Source: Clostridia bacterium (GTDB lineage: Bacteria; Bacillota; Clostridia; Christensenellales; Aristaeellaceae). Taken from it: a stretch of 33,294 nucleotides of DNA. The position numbers were made by a program, and so were the translations under genes. The stretch's first letter is position 1. Each line of letters starts with the position of its first letter. The DNA lies in contig JAFWXL010000109.1 in the NCBI GenBank assembly GCA_017545905.1, forward strand, positions 1 to 33,294, written 5' to 3'. The notes under the pieces are model-generated. The model worked only from the letters and a program-made list of their open reading frames with translations, made no database searches and had not been told where the DNA came from. Below are positions 1 to 10,280 of the stretch, one piece after another.

Positions 1-293
1 AGTTCGGTCCCTATCCATCGTGGGCGAAGGATACATGAGAGGAGCTGCTCCTAGTACGAGAGGACCGGAGTGGACGCATCACTGGTGCAACAGTTGTCCT
101 GCCAAGGGCACAGCTGGGAAGCGAAATGCGGAGCGGATAAACGCTGAAGGCATCTAAGCGTGAAGCCCACCTCAAGAATAAGTATCCCATTCGAAAGAAG
201 TAAGACCCCTGGAAGACTACCAGGTGATAGGTCATCGGTGGAAGTGCGGTAACGTATGGAGCTTGATGATACTAATCGGTCGAGGACTTGATC
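1..293 (+). rRNA. 23S ribosomal RNA, 3' end (partial)
   Basis: This is the last ~290 nt of a large-subunit rRNA gene, truncated by the window start. It contains the sarcin-ricin loop core (AGTACGAGAGGACC, 53-66), one of the most conserved rRNA sequences, followed by the conserved GGAGTGGACGCATC and CATCTAAGCGTGAAGCCC stretches of domain VI. The 3' end is placed near 293 by comparison with the usual Firmicutes ending (ACTAATCGATCGAGGACTT); the exact end is uncertain by a few bases. Confidence 0.96.
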
Positions 294-571
294 TAAGAAA
301 GAACTGAGAATCAAGTGAGACCAAAGGGAAAATTGAAAAGAGATTGGTTTTTCACAAGATGGAAAGAAATCTGGATGTGCGGTTTTCAGGGTACGCGGCG
401 CTTTGATGCGCAGGCTGATCCGGTCAGGCCGAAGAGGCTGTTTGCCGGACAGCGCTGAAATAATAGAAAAACGCGTAGCTTGTGCGGAGGTTCCCCAAGT
501 CGAAAGCTTCGGTTACAAATAGACGAAGCGGAAGCCAAGAGGAACGCGGGCTGCACAAACCCTCAACAAAT
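294..571 (+). other. 23S-5S rRNA spacer
   Basis: This stretch separates the 23S and 5S genes within the rRNA operon. I looked for a tRNA cloverleaf and a CCA-type acceptor end and found none. Short complementary stretches probably form the usual RNase III-type processing stems, but I cannot place them exactly. No credible coding sequence is present. Confidence 0.7.
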
Positions 572-688
<117 letters not shown>

Positions 689-700
689 TCCAAATGAAGA

Positions 701-730
701 AGCTCAGCAAATGCTGGGCTTTTTCTTTTT
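701..730 (+). terminator. rRNA operon terminator
   Basis: The inverted repeat AGCTCAGCA / TGCTGGGCT (one G-T pair, 2-nt minimal loop) is followed by TTTTCTTTTT. It lies 12 nt after the 5S gene and is a typical intrinsic terminator. Confidence 0.88.
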
Positions 731-948
731 GTGTTTTTGGGAGAAAAACAAAGAAAAGAAGAAGAAGAACAGCAAAAACCGGAAAAAAGGTAAAAAGGAG
801 CATTTGACTTTTCGGCGGATGCGGTGATAGATTGATCGTCCGTCACATTTATGCGATCGCCTGATGAAAGGACAGGCGGCGCCCGACTTGGCAAGATAGT
901 AACGCTATAACTACCAGGAGGAAGCAGACAGAAAGGAGTCTTGCAGCC

Positions 949-1494
949 ATGAAAATGGAAACAGAGCGCTTAACGCTCAGAGAACTGACCATGGAGGATT
1001 TTGACGCGCTCCATAAAATCCTCTCCGATCCGCTGACGATGCGGCATTATCCCATGCCCTTTGATGAAACGCGCACACGCGGATGGATCGCAAAGAATAT
1101 GGAGCGCTATGCAGAGCATGGCTTTGGCTTGTGGGCCGTCATTCTCAAGGAGACCGGCGAGCTCATCGGCGACTGCGGCATCACGATGCAGAATATCCAT
1201 GGCGTAATCCGGCCGGAGATTGGCTACCACATCCGCAGGGATCTCTGGCGCAAAGGGTATGCATCGGAGGCGGCCCGCGCATGTATGGAGTTCATATTTG
1301 AACAAACGATGTTTGACAGCGTGTATTCCTATATGAAATACACGAATGTGGCCTCATATGGCGTGGCGCTCAAAAATGGCATGACATTCATCGAGGAATA
1401 CGATGACCCGGTCAATATGCGCACGAGGGTATATGCGATCAGCCGTGAAGCGTGGCAGGCGCTCAAGGCTCGGGAGGTGCGCAGGCATGATTGA
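949..1494 (+). CDS. GNAT family N-acetyltransferase (RimJ/RimL type)
   Basis: A 181-residue protein with the layout of RimJ/RimL-like acetyltransferases, which transfer the acetyl group of acetyl-CoA to an amino group on a protein or small molecule. It opens with the typical ETERLTLREL strand, has the IGYHI strand at 91-95 and the acetyl-CoA pyrophosphate-binding segment RKGYASEA at 101-108. The late motif NVASYGVALKNGM resembles the family's usual N-x-x-S-x-x-x-x-x-K-x-G-F segment. The ATG is preceded by AAAGGAG at a good distance. Its last 8 nt overlap the ABC ATPase gene, so the two are probably translationally coupled. The substrate is unknown; a resistance or detoxification role alongside the exporter is possible but not shown. 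Confidence 0.85.
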   Translation: MKMETERLTLRELTMEDFDALHKILSDPLTMRHYPMPFDETRTRGWIAKNMERYAEHGFGLWAVILKETGELIGDCGITMQNIHGVIRPEIGYHIRRDLWRKGYASEAARACMEFIFEQTMFDSVYSYMKYTNVASYGVALKNGMTFIEEYDDPVNMRTRVYAISREAWQALKAREVRRHD

Positions 1495-2284
1495 GATGCA
1501 GCATATCCGCAAAACCTATCGGGTAATGAGGCGCAGCGCGGGCTTCAAAGAAGCATGCAGGCAGCTGTTTCGCAGAGAACATGACGAAATCCGCGCGCTG
1601 GACGACGTCAGCTTCGCCATCGGCGACGGCGAGATCGTGAGCTACATGGGGCCGAACGGCGCAGGAAAATCCTCAACGATCAAGATCCTCAGCGGTATCC
1701 TCACGCCGGATTCGGGACATTGCGTGATCGATGGGCTTGTGCCATGGAAGGATCGCATGAAGCATGTCGCCAGAATCGGCGTGGTCTTCGGCCAGCGGTC
1801 GCAGCTCTGGTGGGATATTCCGGTGATCGATTCCTTTGAACTACTGCGGGATATTTACCGCGTGGATCAGAGGCGATATGAGCAGAATCTCGACGAATTG
1901 ACTGCGCTGCTGCAGCTGGAAGAGCTGCTCAGGACCCCGACCCGTCAGCTTTCACTGGGACAGCGCATGCGCTGCGAAATTGCTGCTTCTCTGATTCACA
2001 ATCCGCGCATTTTGTTCCTTGATGAACCTACGATTGGTCTGGACGCCGTATCCAAGCTGGCTGTGCGAGATTTTGTGAAGAAGCAGAACCGGGAGCACGG
2101 CACGACGGTGATCCTCACAACGCACGATATGCAGGATATCGCCGCGCTGGCCGAACGCGTGATCCTGATTGGCCGGGGCAGAATTCTGCTGGATGGCACA
2201 CTCGATGACATCTGCCGCGAGGGCGGAAGCGGCGATCTGGAGCAGGCGGCAGCCGGGCTCTATCGCAAGCTGGATATTGCTTGA
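1487..2284 (+). CDS. ABC-2 type transporter, ATP-binding subunit
   Basis: A 265-residue ATPase that would power export through the two following membrane proteins. Visible motifs in order: Walker A GPNGAGKSS (55-63), Q-loop FGQRSQLWWD (101-110), signature LSLGQR (155-160), Walker B ILFLDEP with the catalytic Glu (175-181), and the H-loop His in TTHD (213). The long insert between the first strand and Walker A and the LWWDIP Q-loop are typical of the uncharacterised NatA-like family (COG4586 as I recall it) that is found with paired ABC-2 permeases. I chose the ATG at 1487 because it has GGGAGG upstream and starts the conserved IEMQHIRKTYR strand; upstream in-frame starts would add unrelated residues. 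It overlaps the acetyltransferase by 8 nt. Substrate unknown. Confidence 0.9.
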   Translation: MIEMQHIRKTYRVMRRSAGFKEACRQLFRREHDEIRALDDVSFAIGDGEIVSYMGPNGAGKSSTIKILSGILTPDSGHCVIDGLVPWKDRMKHVARIGVVFGQRSQLWWDIPVIDSFELLRDIYRVDQRRYEQNLDELTALLQLEELLRTPTRQLSLGQRMRCEIAASLIHNPRILFLDEPTIGLDAVSKLAVRDFVKKQNREHGTTVILTTHDMQDIAALAERVILIGRGRILLDGTLDDICREGGSGDLEQAAAGLYRKLDIA

Positions 2285-2292
2285 GGTGCACT

Positions 2293-3096
2293 ATGAAAAA
2301 ATATCTTTCTTTTTTCAGGGTGCGTTTTGCGATGGGCCTTCAGTACAGGACAGCGGCCATTGCGGGCATGACGACGCAGTTTGTCTGGGGGCTGATGGAG
2401 ATTCTGGTCTTCCGCGCGTTTTATGCAGATAATCCTGCGGCGTTTCCGATGACATTTGAGGCGACAGCCAACTATATCTGGCTGCAGCAGGCCTTTCTGG
2501 CGGTCTTTGCCGCATGGCTGATTGAACCGGAAATCTTTGACTGTATCGTCGATGGCAACGTGGCGTATGAGCTGTGCCGGCCGGTGAATATTTACGATAT
2601 GTGGTTTTCAAGAAGCATGGCAAGCCGCCTTTCGCGCGTGCTGCTGCGCTGCATTCCGATCCTGATGATTGCGCCGCTGGTGCCAAAGCCCTATGGAATC
2701 AGCCTGCCGCCCAGTGCGGGGCAGTTTCTTGTGTTCCTGCTTACGCTGGCACTCAGCTTTCTGGTGTCGGTTTCTTTCTATATGTGGATATACGTGCTGA
2801 CATTCTATACAGTATCGCCTTTGGGCCTTCGGCTCATGGTGGGTTCCGTGGTGGAGTTCCTCTCCGGAGGCGGCATTCCGCTGCCGTTCTTCCCGGAGAA
2901 GGTGCGGCGCTTTCTGGAGATTCTGCCCTTTGCATCGATGCAGAATGTGCCGCTTCGCGTATACAGCGGCAGCATGACGCCGGGAGAGACGCAGCGGGCT
3001 ATCCTCCTTCAGATCTTCTGGCTGGTGGTGCTGGCTGCTGCGGGACGGGCGATGTGCGCAAGGGCTGTACGCCATGTGACGCTTCAGGGAGGCTGA
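2293..3096 (+). CDS. ABC-2 family transporter permease (first)
   Basis: A 267-residue integral membrane protein with about six hydrophobic segments, for example at AIAGMTTQFVWGLMEILVF near the N terminus and LVFLLTLALSFLVSVSFYMWIY in the middle. It matches the ABC-2 permease family normally encoded next to the preceding type of ATPase (COG4587-like). The likely start is the ATG at 2293, eight bases after the ATPase stop, with TGAGGTG as ribosome binding site; a TTG at 2281 is in frame but has no better site. It probably forms a heterodimer with the next gene product. The cargo cannot be read from the sequence. Confidence 0.85.
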   Translation: MKKYLSFFRVRFAMGLQYRTAAIAGMTTQFVWGLMEILVFRAFYADNPAAFPMTFEATANYIWLQQAFLAVFAAWLIEPEIFDCIVDGNVAYELCRPVNIYDMWFSRSMASRLSRVLLRCIPILMIAPLVPKPYGISLPPSAGQFLVFLLTLALSFLVSVSFYMWIYVLTFYTVSPLGLRLMVGSVVEFLSGGGIPLPFFPEKVRRFLEILPFASMQNVPLRVYSGSMTPGETQRAILLQIFWLVVLAAAGRAMCARAVRHVTLQGG

Positions 3097-3100
3097 CACG

Positions 3101-3898
3101 ATGCACAGAATCAAAGACTGCGTCAATCTGTATGCGCATTATGTCTCGCTCAATCTGCGCAGCGCCATGCAGCATAAGGCTTCCTTCTTCCTGCAGATTG
3201 CTGGTCAGCTGCTCACGTCGATGACCACATTTCTGGGAATCACATTCATGTTCATGCGCTTTGAGCAGGTTGGCGGATACACATATGCGGACATACTGGT
3301 GTGCTATTCCATCGTGCTGCTGCAGTTTTCTCTCGCAGAGATGTTTGTCCGCGGGTTTGATGCGTTCTCTTCGCTGGTGAGGAAGGGCGAATTTGACCGC
3401 GTGCTCGTCCGTCCAAGGAGCCCGATTCTGCAGGTGCTTGGCGCACGGTTTGAGTTCACGCGCGTCGGCAGGCTGCTTCAGGCGCTGATCGTTTTTTCGT
3501 ATGGCGTGAGGGCTTCCGGTGTGGAATGGACGCCCGTGCGCGTGCTGACGCTGATATCCATGCTGCTGGGCGGGATTCTGCTCTTTGCCGGATTGTATCT
3601 GATGTATGCGTCATTCTGCTTTTTCACGCTGGAAGGCCTCGAATTCATGAATATCTTCACCGACGGTGCGAAGGAATACGGCAAGTATCCTGTGGACGTA
3701 TATGGAGAGAGGATGAAAAAATTCGCGACATTTGTGATCCCGTATGCGCTCGTGCAGTATTATCCGCTGCAGCTGCTCCTTGGGCGGAGCGACTGCTGGT
3801 ATTGCATGCTGTATCCGTTGGGAGCGGTTGTGTTTCTGGCGGCATGCTATGCCTTCTGGCGCTTTGGCGTGCGCCATTATACATCGTCTGGTTCGTAA
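3101..3898 (+). CDS. ABC-2 family transporter permease (second)
   Basis: A 265-residue membrane protein with about six predicted transmembrane helices, starting 4 nt after its partner and preceded by GGGAGG. The sequence SLNLRSAMQHKASFFLQ near the N terminus and VRKGEFDRVLVRP in the cytoplasmic loop are characteristic of the COG3694-like half of this exporter family. The expected complex is two different permeases with two copies of the ATPase. It is the last gene of a compact four-gene unit, and a strong terminator follows. Function beyond export is unknown. Confidence 0.85.
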   Translation: MHRIKDCVNLYAHYVSLNLRSAMQHKASFFLQIAGQLLTSMTTFLGITFMFMRFEQVGGYTYADILVCYSIVLLQFSLAEMFVRGFDAFSSLVRKGEFDRVLVRPRSPILQVLGARFEFTRVGRLLQALIVFSYGVRASGVEWTPVRVLTLISMLLGGILLFAGLYLMYASFCFFTLEGLEFMNIFTDGAKEYGKYPVDVYGERMKKFATFVIPYALVQYYPLQLLLGRSDCWYCMLYPLGAVVFLAACYAFWRFGVRHYTSSGS

Positions 3899-3903
3899 TC
3901 GGA

Positions 3904-3942
3904 GAAAAGTTCTGGATACATAACCAGAACTTTTCTTTTTTC
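3904..3942 (+). terminator. Intrinsic terminator of the ABC exporter operon
   Basis: A perfect 12-bp stem, GAAAAGTTCTGG / CCAGAACTTTTC with an 8-nt loop, runs into a T-rich tract. It lies 5 nt after the second permease gene. Confidence 0.93.
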
Positions 3943-4020
3943 TGCGCAGGAAAGAAAGATACAGTAGGCGAAATATACAAGATCGTGTATCAGGACGTAT
4001 AAGAAGGATGGGTATTCCCG

Positions 4021-4857
4021 ATGAGATTTTCCAAAATGCATGGCCTTGGCAACGATTATATCTATGTCAATGCTTTTAAGGAGACGATTGCCGATCCGAA
4101 TGCGCTGGCCAGACGAATCAGCGACAGGCATTTCGGTGTGGGCAGCGACGGTCTGGTGCTCATCGCGCCCAGCAGCGTGGCGGATTTTCAGATGCTCATG
4201 TACAATGCCGATGGCTCGCAGGGCGAGATGTGCGGAAATGCCAGCCGCTGCGTGGCCAAGTATGTCTATGATCGCGGCATGACGGACAATACGACTGTTA
4301 CGCTGGAAACGCTGGGCGGCGTCAAAACGCTGCATATGACGGTGAAGGACGGAAAGGTCGAGACAGTGCGCGTGGATATGGGCGAACCGAAAACGGCTTG
4401 CGCGCAAGTGCCCTGTACGCTGGGCGAGGGCGTGGTGTGCAGGGCAAAGATCCGTGCGCTGGATCGCGAGTTTGAGATTACGCCGGTCAACACCGGCAAT
4501 CCCCATGGCGTCATCTTTCTGGATGAACCGGTGGAGGCATTTGACATTTACAAATATGGCCCGGTGCTGGAAAGGCATCCGGCCTTCCCGAAAAAAGCGA
4601 ATATTGAGTTTGTCAATGTGCTCGCGCGGGACCGGCTGCGCATGCGCGTGTGGGAACGCGGCAGCGGCGTCACGCTGGCCTGCGGCACGGGTTCCTGCGC
4701 GGTACTGGTGGCGGCAAACCTGTGCGGCCTTGCACACAGACGGGCGACCATCGTGCTCGATGGCGGTGAACTGGTGGACGAATGGGACGAGGAGACAGGC
4801 CATGTGTTTATGACCGGTCCGGCGACCCACGTGTTTGACGGCGAATACGACATTTGA
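4021..4857 (+). CDS. dapF: Diaminopimelate epimerase
   Basis: Interconverts LL- and meso-diaminopimelate, the last step before meso-DAP enters lysine synthesis and peptidoglycan. The 278-residue length is normal. The two catalytic cysteines are present: Cys71 in EMCGNASRCVAKY and Cys221 in ACGTGSCAVLVAA. The N terminus MRFSKMHGLGNDY and the NTGNPHGVIF segment (158-166 region) are family signatures. The GNASRC form in place of GNGIRC is usual in clostridial enzymes. AAGGATG lies 11 nt before the ATG, a somewhat long spacing. It is 24 nt upstream of a small alarmone-hydrolase gene and probably co-transcribed. No clear promoter was found in the 80 nt before it. Confidence 0.96.
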   Translation: MRFSKMHGLGNDYIYVNAFKETIADPNALARRISDRHFGVGSDGLVLIAPSSVADFQMLMYNADGSQGEMCGNASRCVAKYVYDRGMTDNTTVTLETLGGVKTLHMTVKDGKVETVRVDMGEPKTACAQVPCTLGEGVVCRAKIRALDREFEITPVNTGNPHGVIFLDEPVEAFDIYKYGPVLERHPAFPKKANIEFVNVLARDRLRMRVWERGSGVTLACGTGSCAVLVAANLCGLAHRRATIVLDGGELVDEWDEETGHVFMTGPATHVFDGEYDI

Positions 4858-4881
4858 AGCGACCAGAAAGCGAGGTAGCCC

Positions 4882-5457
4882 ATGACGCTCGTTTCCGACG
4901 CGATGATTTTTGCCGCCCGCGCACATGATGGCATGCTGCGCAAGGGAACCAGCATTCCCTATATCGTTCATCCTGCCGAGGTGGCGGCTATTGCAGCCAC
5001 ACTCACAGATGATCCTGAAATTCTGGCTGCGGCGCTGCTCCACGATGTGATGGAGGACTGCGGTGTGAGCGAGGAAGAGCTCGCCGCGCAGTTTGGCGCA
5101 CGCGTTGCGCATCTGGTCAAAAGCGAGACGCAGGAGCGATGCGGCGATCCGGCGGAGACATGGCTTGTGCGCAAGCAGGGCGCTGTTGCGCGGATTGCAA
5201 AGGGAGAACGGGCGGTTAAGATCATTGCGCTGAGCGATAAGCTGAGCAACATGCGGGCGATTCACAGGGATTATGATCGCGACGGAGAGCGCTTGTTCTT
5301 CCGCTTTCATCAGCACGATAAGGCGCTGCATGCCTGGTATTATCGCAGCTGCGCAGCGCTGCTGAGGGAAGAATTGGGCGGTACGTTGGCCTGGCAGGAA
5401 CTATCCGAACATATTGCCTACGTGTTTGCGGATATTCCGCAGATATCTGAACAATAA
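4882..5457 (+). CDS. HD-domain hydrolase, MESH1/SpoT-hydrolase-like
   Basis: A 191-residue HD-superfamily protein resembling the hydrolase half of RelA/SpoT enzymes and the single-domain MESH1/small alarmone hydrolases that cleave (p)ppGpp 3'-pyrophosphate. Visible metal-binding signature: His30 in YIVHP, His54-Asp55 and Glu58-Asp59 in ALLHDVMED, and Asp119 in ALSDKLSNM. The N-terminal AxxAHxGxxRKGTxIPYIxHP pattern is the family fingerprint. There is no synthetase domain, so it can only hydrolyse. Ribosome binding site GAGGTAG is weak. It follows dapF closely and a strong independent promoter begins right after it. Substrates other than ppGpp, such as NADPH for MESH1, are possible. Confidence 0.85.
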   Translation: MTLVSDAMIFAARAHDGMLRKGTSIPYIVHPAEVAAIAATLTDDPEILAAALLHDVMEDCGVSEEELAAQFGARVAHLVKSETQERCGDPAETWLVRKQGAVARIAKGERAVKIIALSDKLSNMRAIHRDYDRDGERLFFRFHQHDKALHAWYYRSCAALLREELGGTLAWQELSEHIAYVFADIPQISEQ

Positions 5458-5466
5458 AAGAAAGGC

Positions 5467-5495
5467 TTGACAGAACTGCCGGGAACGTGTATGAT
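5467..5495 (+). promoter_or_regulatory. Consensus promoter of the cysteine-rich mini-gene
   Basis: TTGACA (5467-5472) and TATGAT (5490-5495) are separated by exactly 17 bp. Transcription would start near 5502, immediately at a stable hairpin TGAGCGC-TG-GCGCTCA (5503-5518) at the 5' end of the transcript. Confidence 0.85.
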
Positions 5496-5553
5496 AATCA
5501 ACTGAGCGCTGGCGCTCAAGGATAAAAGGGAATAATGGAGGAGGAAAGCGGCT

Positions 5554-5622
5554 ATGAAGTGTTGTATGTCCAGTGTGGCGATGAACGTGCTGTTTTCCTC
5601 TATTTGTCTGATTTGTGCATGA
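5554..5622 (+). CDS. Putative 22-residue cysteine-rich peptide
   Basis: A small reading frame with its own consensus promoter, a strong ribosome binding site (GGAGGAGG, 5537-5544) 9 nt before the ATG, and a terminator stem starting 2 nt after the stop. The peptide reads MKCC, then a short polar-to-hydrophobic stretch, ending SSICLICA. It has four cysteines (positions 3, 4, 18, 21: a CC pair and a CxxC pair). I do not recognise it. It could be a metal-binding or secreted microprotein, a small membrane-active peptide, a leader peptide whose translation affects the adjoining terminator, or the coding part of a small regulatory RNA. A longer frame from 5535 runs through the terminator into carA and is unlikely. 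Confidence 0.5.
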   Translation: MKCCMSSVAMNVLFSSICLICA

Positions 5623-5623
5623 T

Positions 5624-5650
5624 AACCGCCTTTTGGCGGTTTTCTTTTTG
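5624..5650 (+). terminator. Terminator of the mini-gene, upstream of carA
   Basis: The stem AACCGCC-TTTT-GGCGGTT (7 bp, 4-nt loop) is followed by TTCTTTTT. It closes the ~150-nt transcript that starts near 5502. A ribosome at the stop codon (5620-5622) would cover the stem. Confidence 0.85.
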
Positions 5651-5661
5651 CTCGGCGCGAA

Positions 5662-5690
5662 TTGACGCTATTTGCTCAATGCGCTATAAT
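5662..5690 (+). promoter_or_regulatory. Promoter of carAB
   Basis: TTGACG (5662-5667) and a perfect TATAAT (5685-5690) are 17 bp apart. The resulting ~90-nt leader up to carA is AT-rich and shows no terminator hairpin or obvious PyrR-type anti-antiterminator, so I see no direct sign of pyrimidine attenuation. Confidence 0.88.
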
Positions 5691-5785
5691 TTCGCTGATA
5701 TACATGGAAATGTGCATATTTATACAGCAAATATACGAACATGTTTGAAAAGATTCCGGCTTTTGCATAAAGAAGGAGAGATTCG

Positions 5786-6835
5786 ATGGCAGTTTTGATC
5801 TTGGAAGATGGCACCCGCTTTGAAGGAACCCTGTTTGGCGATAAGCGCGGCGCCTGCGGCGAGGTGATCTTCACCACCGGCATGTGCGGCTATCAGCAAA
5901 CGCTCACCGATCCGGCTTACAGGGGACAGATTGTGTGCATGACCTATCCGCTCATCGGCAACGTGGGCGTCAATGATCTGGATTTTGAGAGCAGAGGCGT
6001 GCAGCCGGCGGGCGTTGTGGTGTCCGAACTGTGCGAACTGCCCAGTAACTGGCAGCTCAAAAAGAGCCTGGATGAATATATGAATGAGCAGGGCGTGACC
6101 GGCATCTATGGCGTGGATACCCGTGCGCTCACCCGTCATATCCGCAGACAGGGCGCGATGCGCGGCTGGATTGTGGAAAACGATCAGGAAGCGGCGGCGC
6201 TGGGGGCCATTGACAGCGACGTGATCATGGAAGCCTCCTGCAAGGAGGCGCATACCGTGAGCACCGGGGGCGACGTCAAGATCGCCGTGCTGGATCTGGG
6301 TATGAAGAAGAGCCTGACCGACTGGATTGTGAAGAAGGGCGCACAGGTGTCCGTCTTCCCGGCGAATACTGCGTCTGAGGAGATTCTCGCTTCCGGCTGC
6401 GACGGCGTGCTCATCTCCTGCGGCCCGGGCAACCCGAATGCGTATCCGCAGATCGTGGAGAACGTGAAGGCGCTGATGCAGATGAAGCCTGTCATGGGCG
6501 TGGGCACGGGCCATCTGATGATGGCGCTCGCCTCCGGCTGCAGGGTTTCCAAGATGCTCTACGGTCATCACGGCAGCAATCAGCCGGTGAAGGATTTTGC
6601 ACGCGGCACCTGCGCGGTGACCAGCCAGGCCATCGGCTATGCGGTGGACGGCGAGAGCCTGCCGGGCAGCGTAACCGTCAGCCATATCAACTGGAATGAC
6701 AAGACCGTTGAAGGCCTTCGCTATGAGGGAAGGAAGGCATTCTCCGTGGCGTTTGTGCCGGGCGGTCTGGGCGGTCCGTTTGATACGACGTATCTGTTTG
6801 ACGAATTCCTCGCGATGGTTCGCGATGTGAAGTAA
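5786..6835 (+). CDS. carA: Carbamoyl phosphate synthetase small subunit with a degenerate glutaminase site
   Basis: CarA normally hydrolyses glutamine and channels ammonia to CarB for arginine and pyrimidine synthesis. The 349-residue protein has the right architecture: N-terminal CPSase_sm_chain domain (MCGYQQTLTDPAYRGQIV at 33-50, YPLIGNVG at 54-61) and a class I amidotransferase domain from about 165. The glutaminase site is gone. By eye alignment to E. coli CarA: nucleophile Cys269 is Gly240 (PVMGVGTGHLMMA instead of G-[IV]-C-L-G-H-Q), His353 is Val324 and Glu355 is Gly326 (FVPGGLGGPFD instead of FHPEASPGPHD). Glutamine contacts also differ: Ser47 to Ala44, Gln273 to Leu244, Asn311-His312 to Ala282-Ile283. 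The frame is intact with AAGGAGAG before the ATG and it is 12 nt from carB, so it looks expressed but glutamine-inactive. Confidence 0.93.
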   Translation: MAVLILEDGTRFEGTLFGDKRGACGEVIFTTGMCGYQQTLTDPAYRGQIVCMTYPLIGNVGVNDLDFESRGVQPAGVVVSELCELPSNWQLKKSLDEYMNEQGVTGIYGVDTRALTRHIRRQGAMRGWIVENDQEAAALGAIDSDVIMEASCKEAHTVSTGGDVKIAVLDLGMKKSLTDWIVKKGAQVSVFPANTASEEILASGCDGVLISCGPGNPNAYPQIVENVKALMQMKPVMGVGTGHLMMALASGCRVSKMLYGHHGSNQPVKDFARGTCAVTSQAIGYAVDGESLPGSVTVSHINWNDKTVEGLRYEGRKAFSVAFVPGGLGGPFDTTYLFDEFLAMVRDVK

Positions 6836-6847
6836 GGGGGCCTGACT

Positions 6848-10066
<3,219 letters not shown>

Positions 10067-10069
<3 letters not shown>

Positions 10070-10142
10070 CCGGCGTGCCGCCGGAGGCACTTCCGACGAA
10101 GCGCAGTAGAGACTGCTGTTTTTGCGGTCGAGGCCGAAGGGA
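10067..10142 (+). repeat. 3'-flanking element shared with purL (copy 1)
   Basis: The ~75 nt starting at the carB stop codon resemble the ~75 nt starting at the purL stop (22020). Both begin TAACCGGC-TGCCGCCGG, share TAGA-A-TGCTG at the same distance, and end with a G-CGAGGCCG-A-GGA block offset by one base; I count roughly 70% identity by eye. The start can form a small stem CCGGC/GCCGG. Function unknown. Confidence 0.45.
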
Positions 10143-10167
10143 AACTTAAGCATTCATTGAACCAATC

Positions 10168-10197
10168 GGGTAGGGCGAATTCGCCTTGCCCTTTTTT
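10168..10197 (+). terminator. Terminator after carAB
   Basis: GGG and GGCG pair with CGCC and CCC around an AATT loop, with symmetrical mismatches, followed by six T residues (10192-10197). It lies about 100 nt after carB. Confidence 0.75.
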
Positions 10198-10242
10198 CAA
10201 TTGCAGCGAATCTATACGTGCGCTCTTTCGTCTAATGGGTGC

Positions 10243-10254
10243 AAAAGCGCTTTT
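10243..10254. other. 12-bp perfect palindrome before the sigma factor gene
   Basis: AAAAGCGCTTTT is a perfect dyad 27 nt before the sigma factor start codon. It may be an operator or chance. No convincing housekeeping promoter was seen between 10198 and 10280, so the gene may use an alternative or autoregulated promoter. Confidence 0.3.
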
Positions 10255-10280
10255 GATGAAACAACACAAGGAGGACACTC

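Noticed and set aside
294-571. A tRNA gene in the 23S-5S spacer
   Set aside because: No T-arm sequence (GTTCRA) within a foldable cloverleaf was found.
5535-5798. An 87-codon frame starting in the mini-gene leader and ending inside carA
   Set aside because: It runs through the ribosome binding site of the mini-gene, an intrinsic terminator and the carAB promoter; the 22-codon frame fits the signals better.
5786-6835. CarA as a pseudogene or assembly error
   Set aside because: The frame is uninterrupted, structural motifs of both domains are kept, expression signals are good, and changes are clustered at functional glutaminase positions rather than random.
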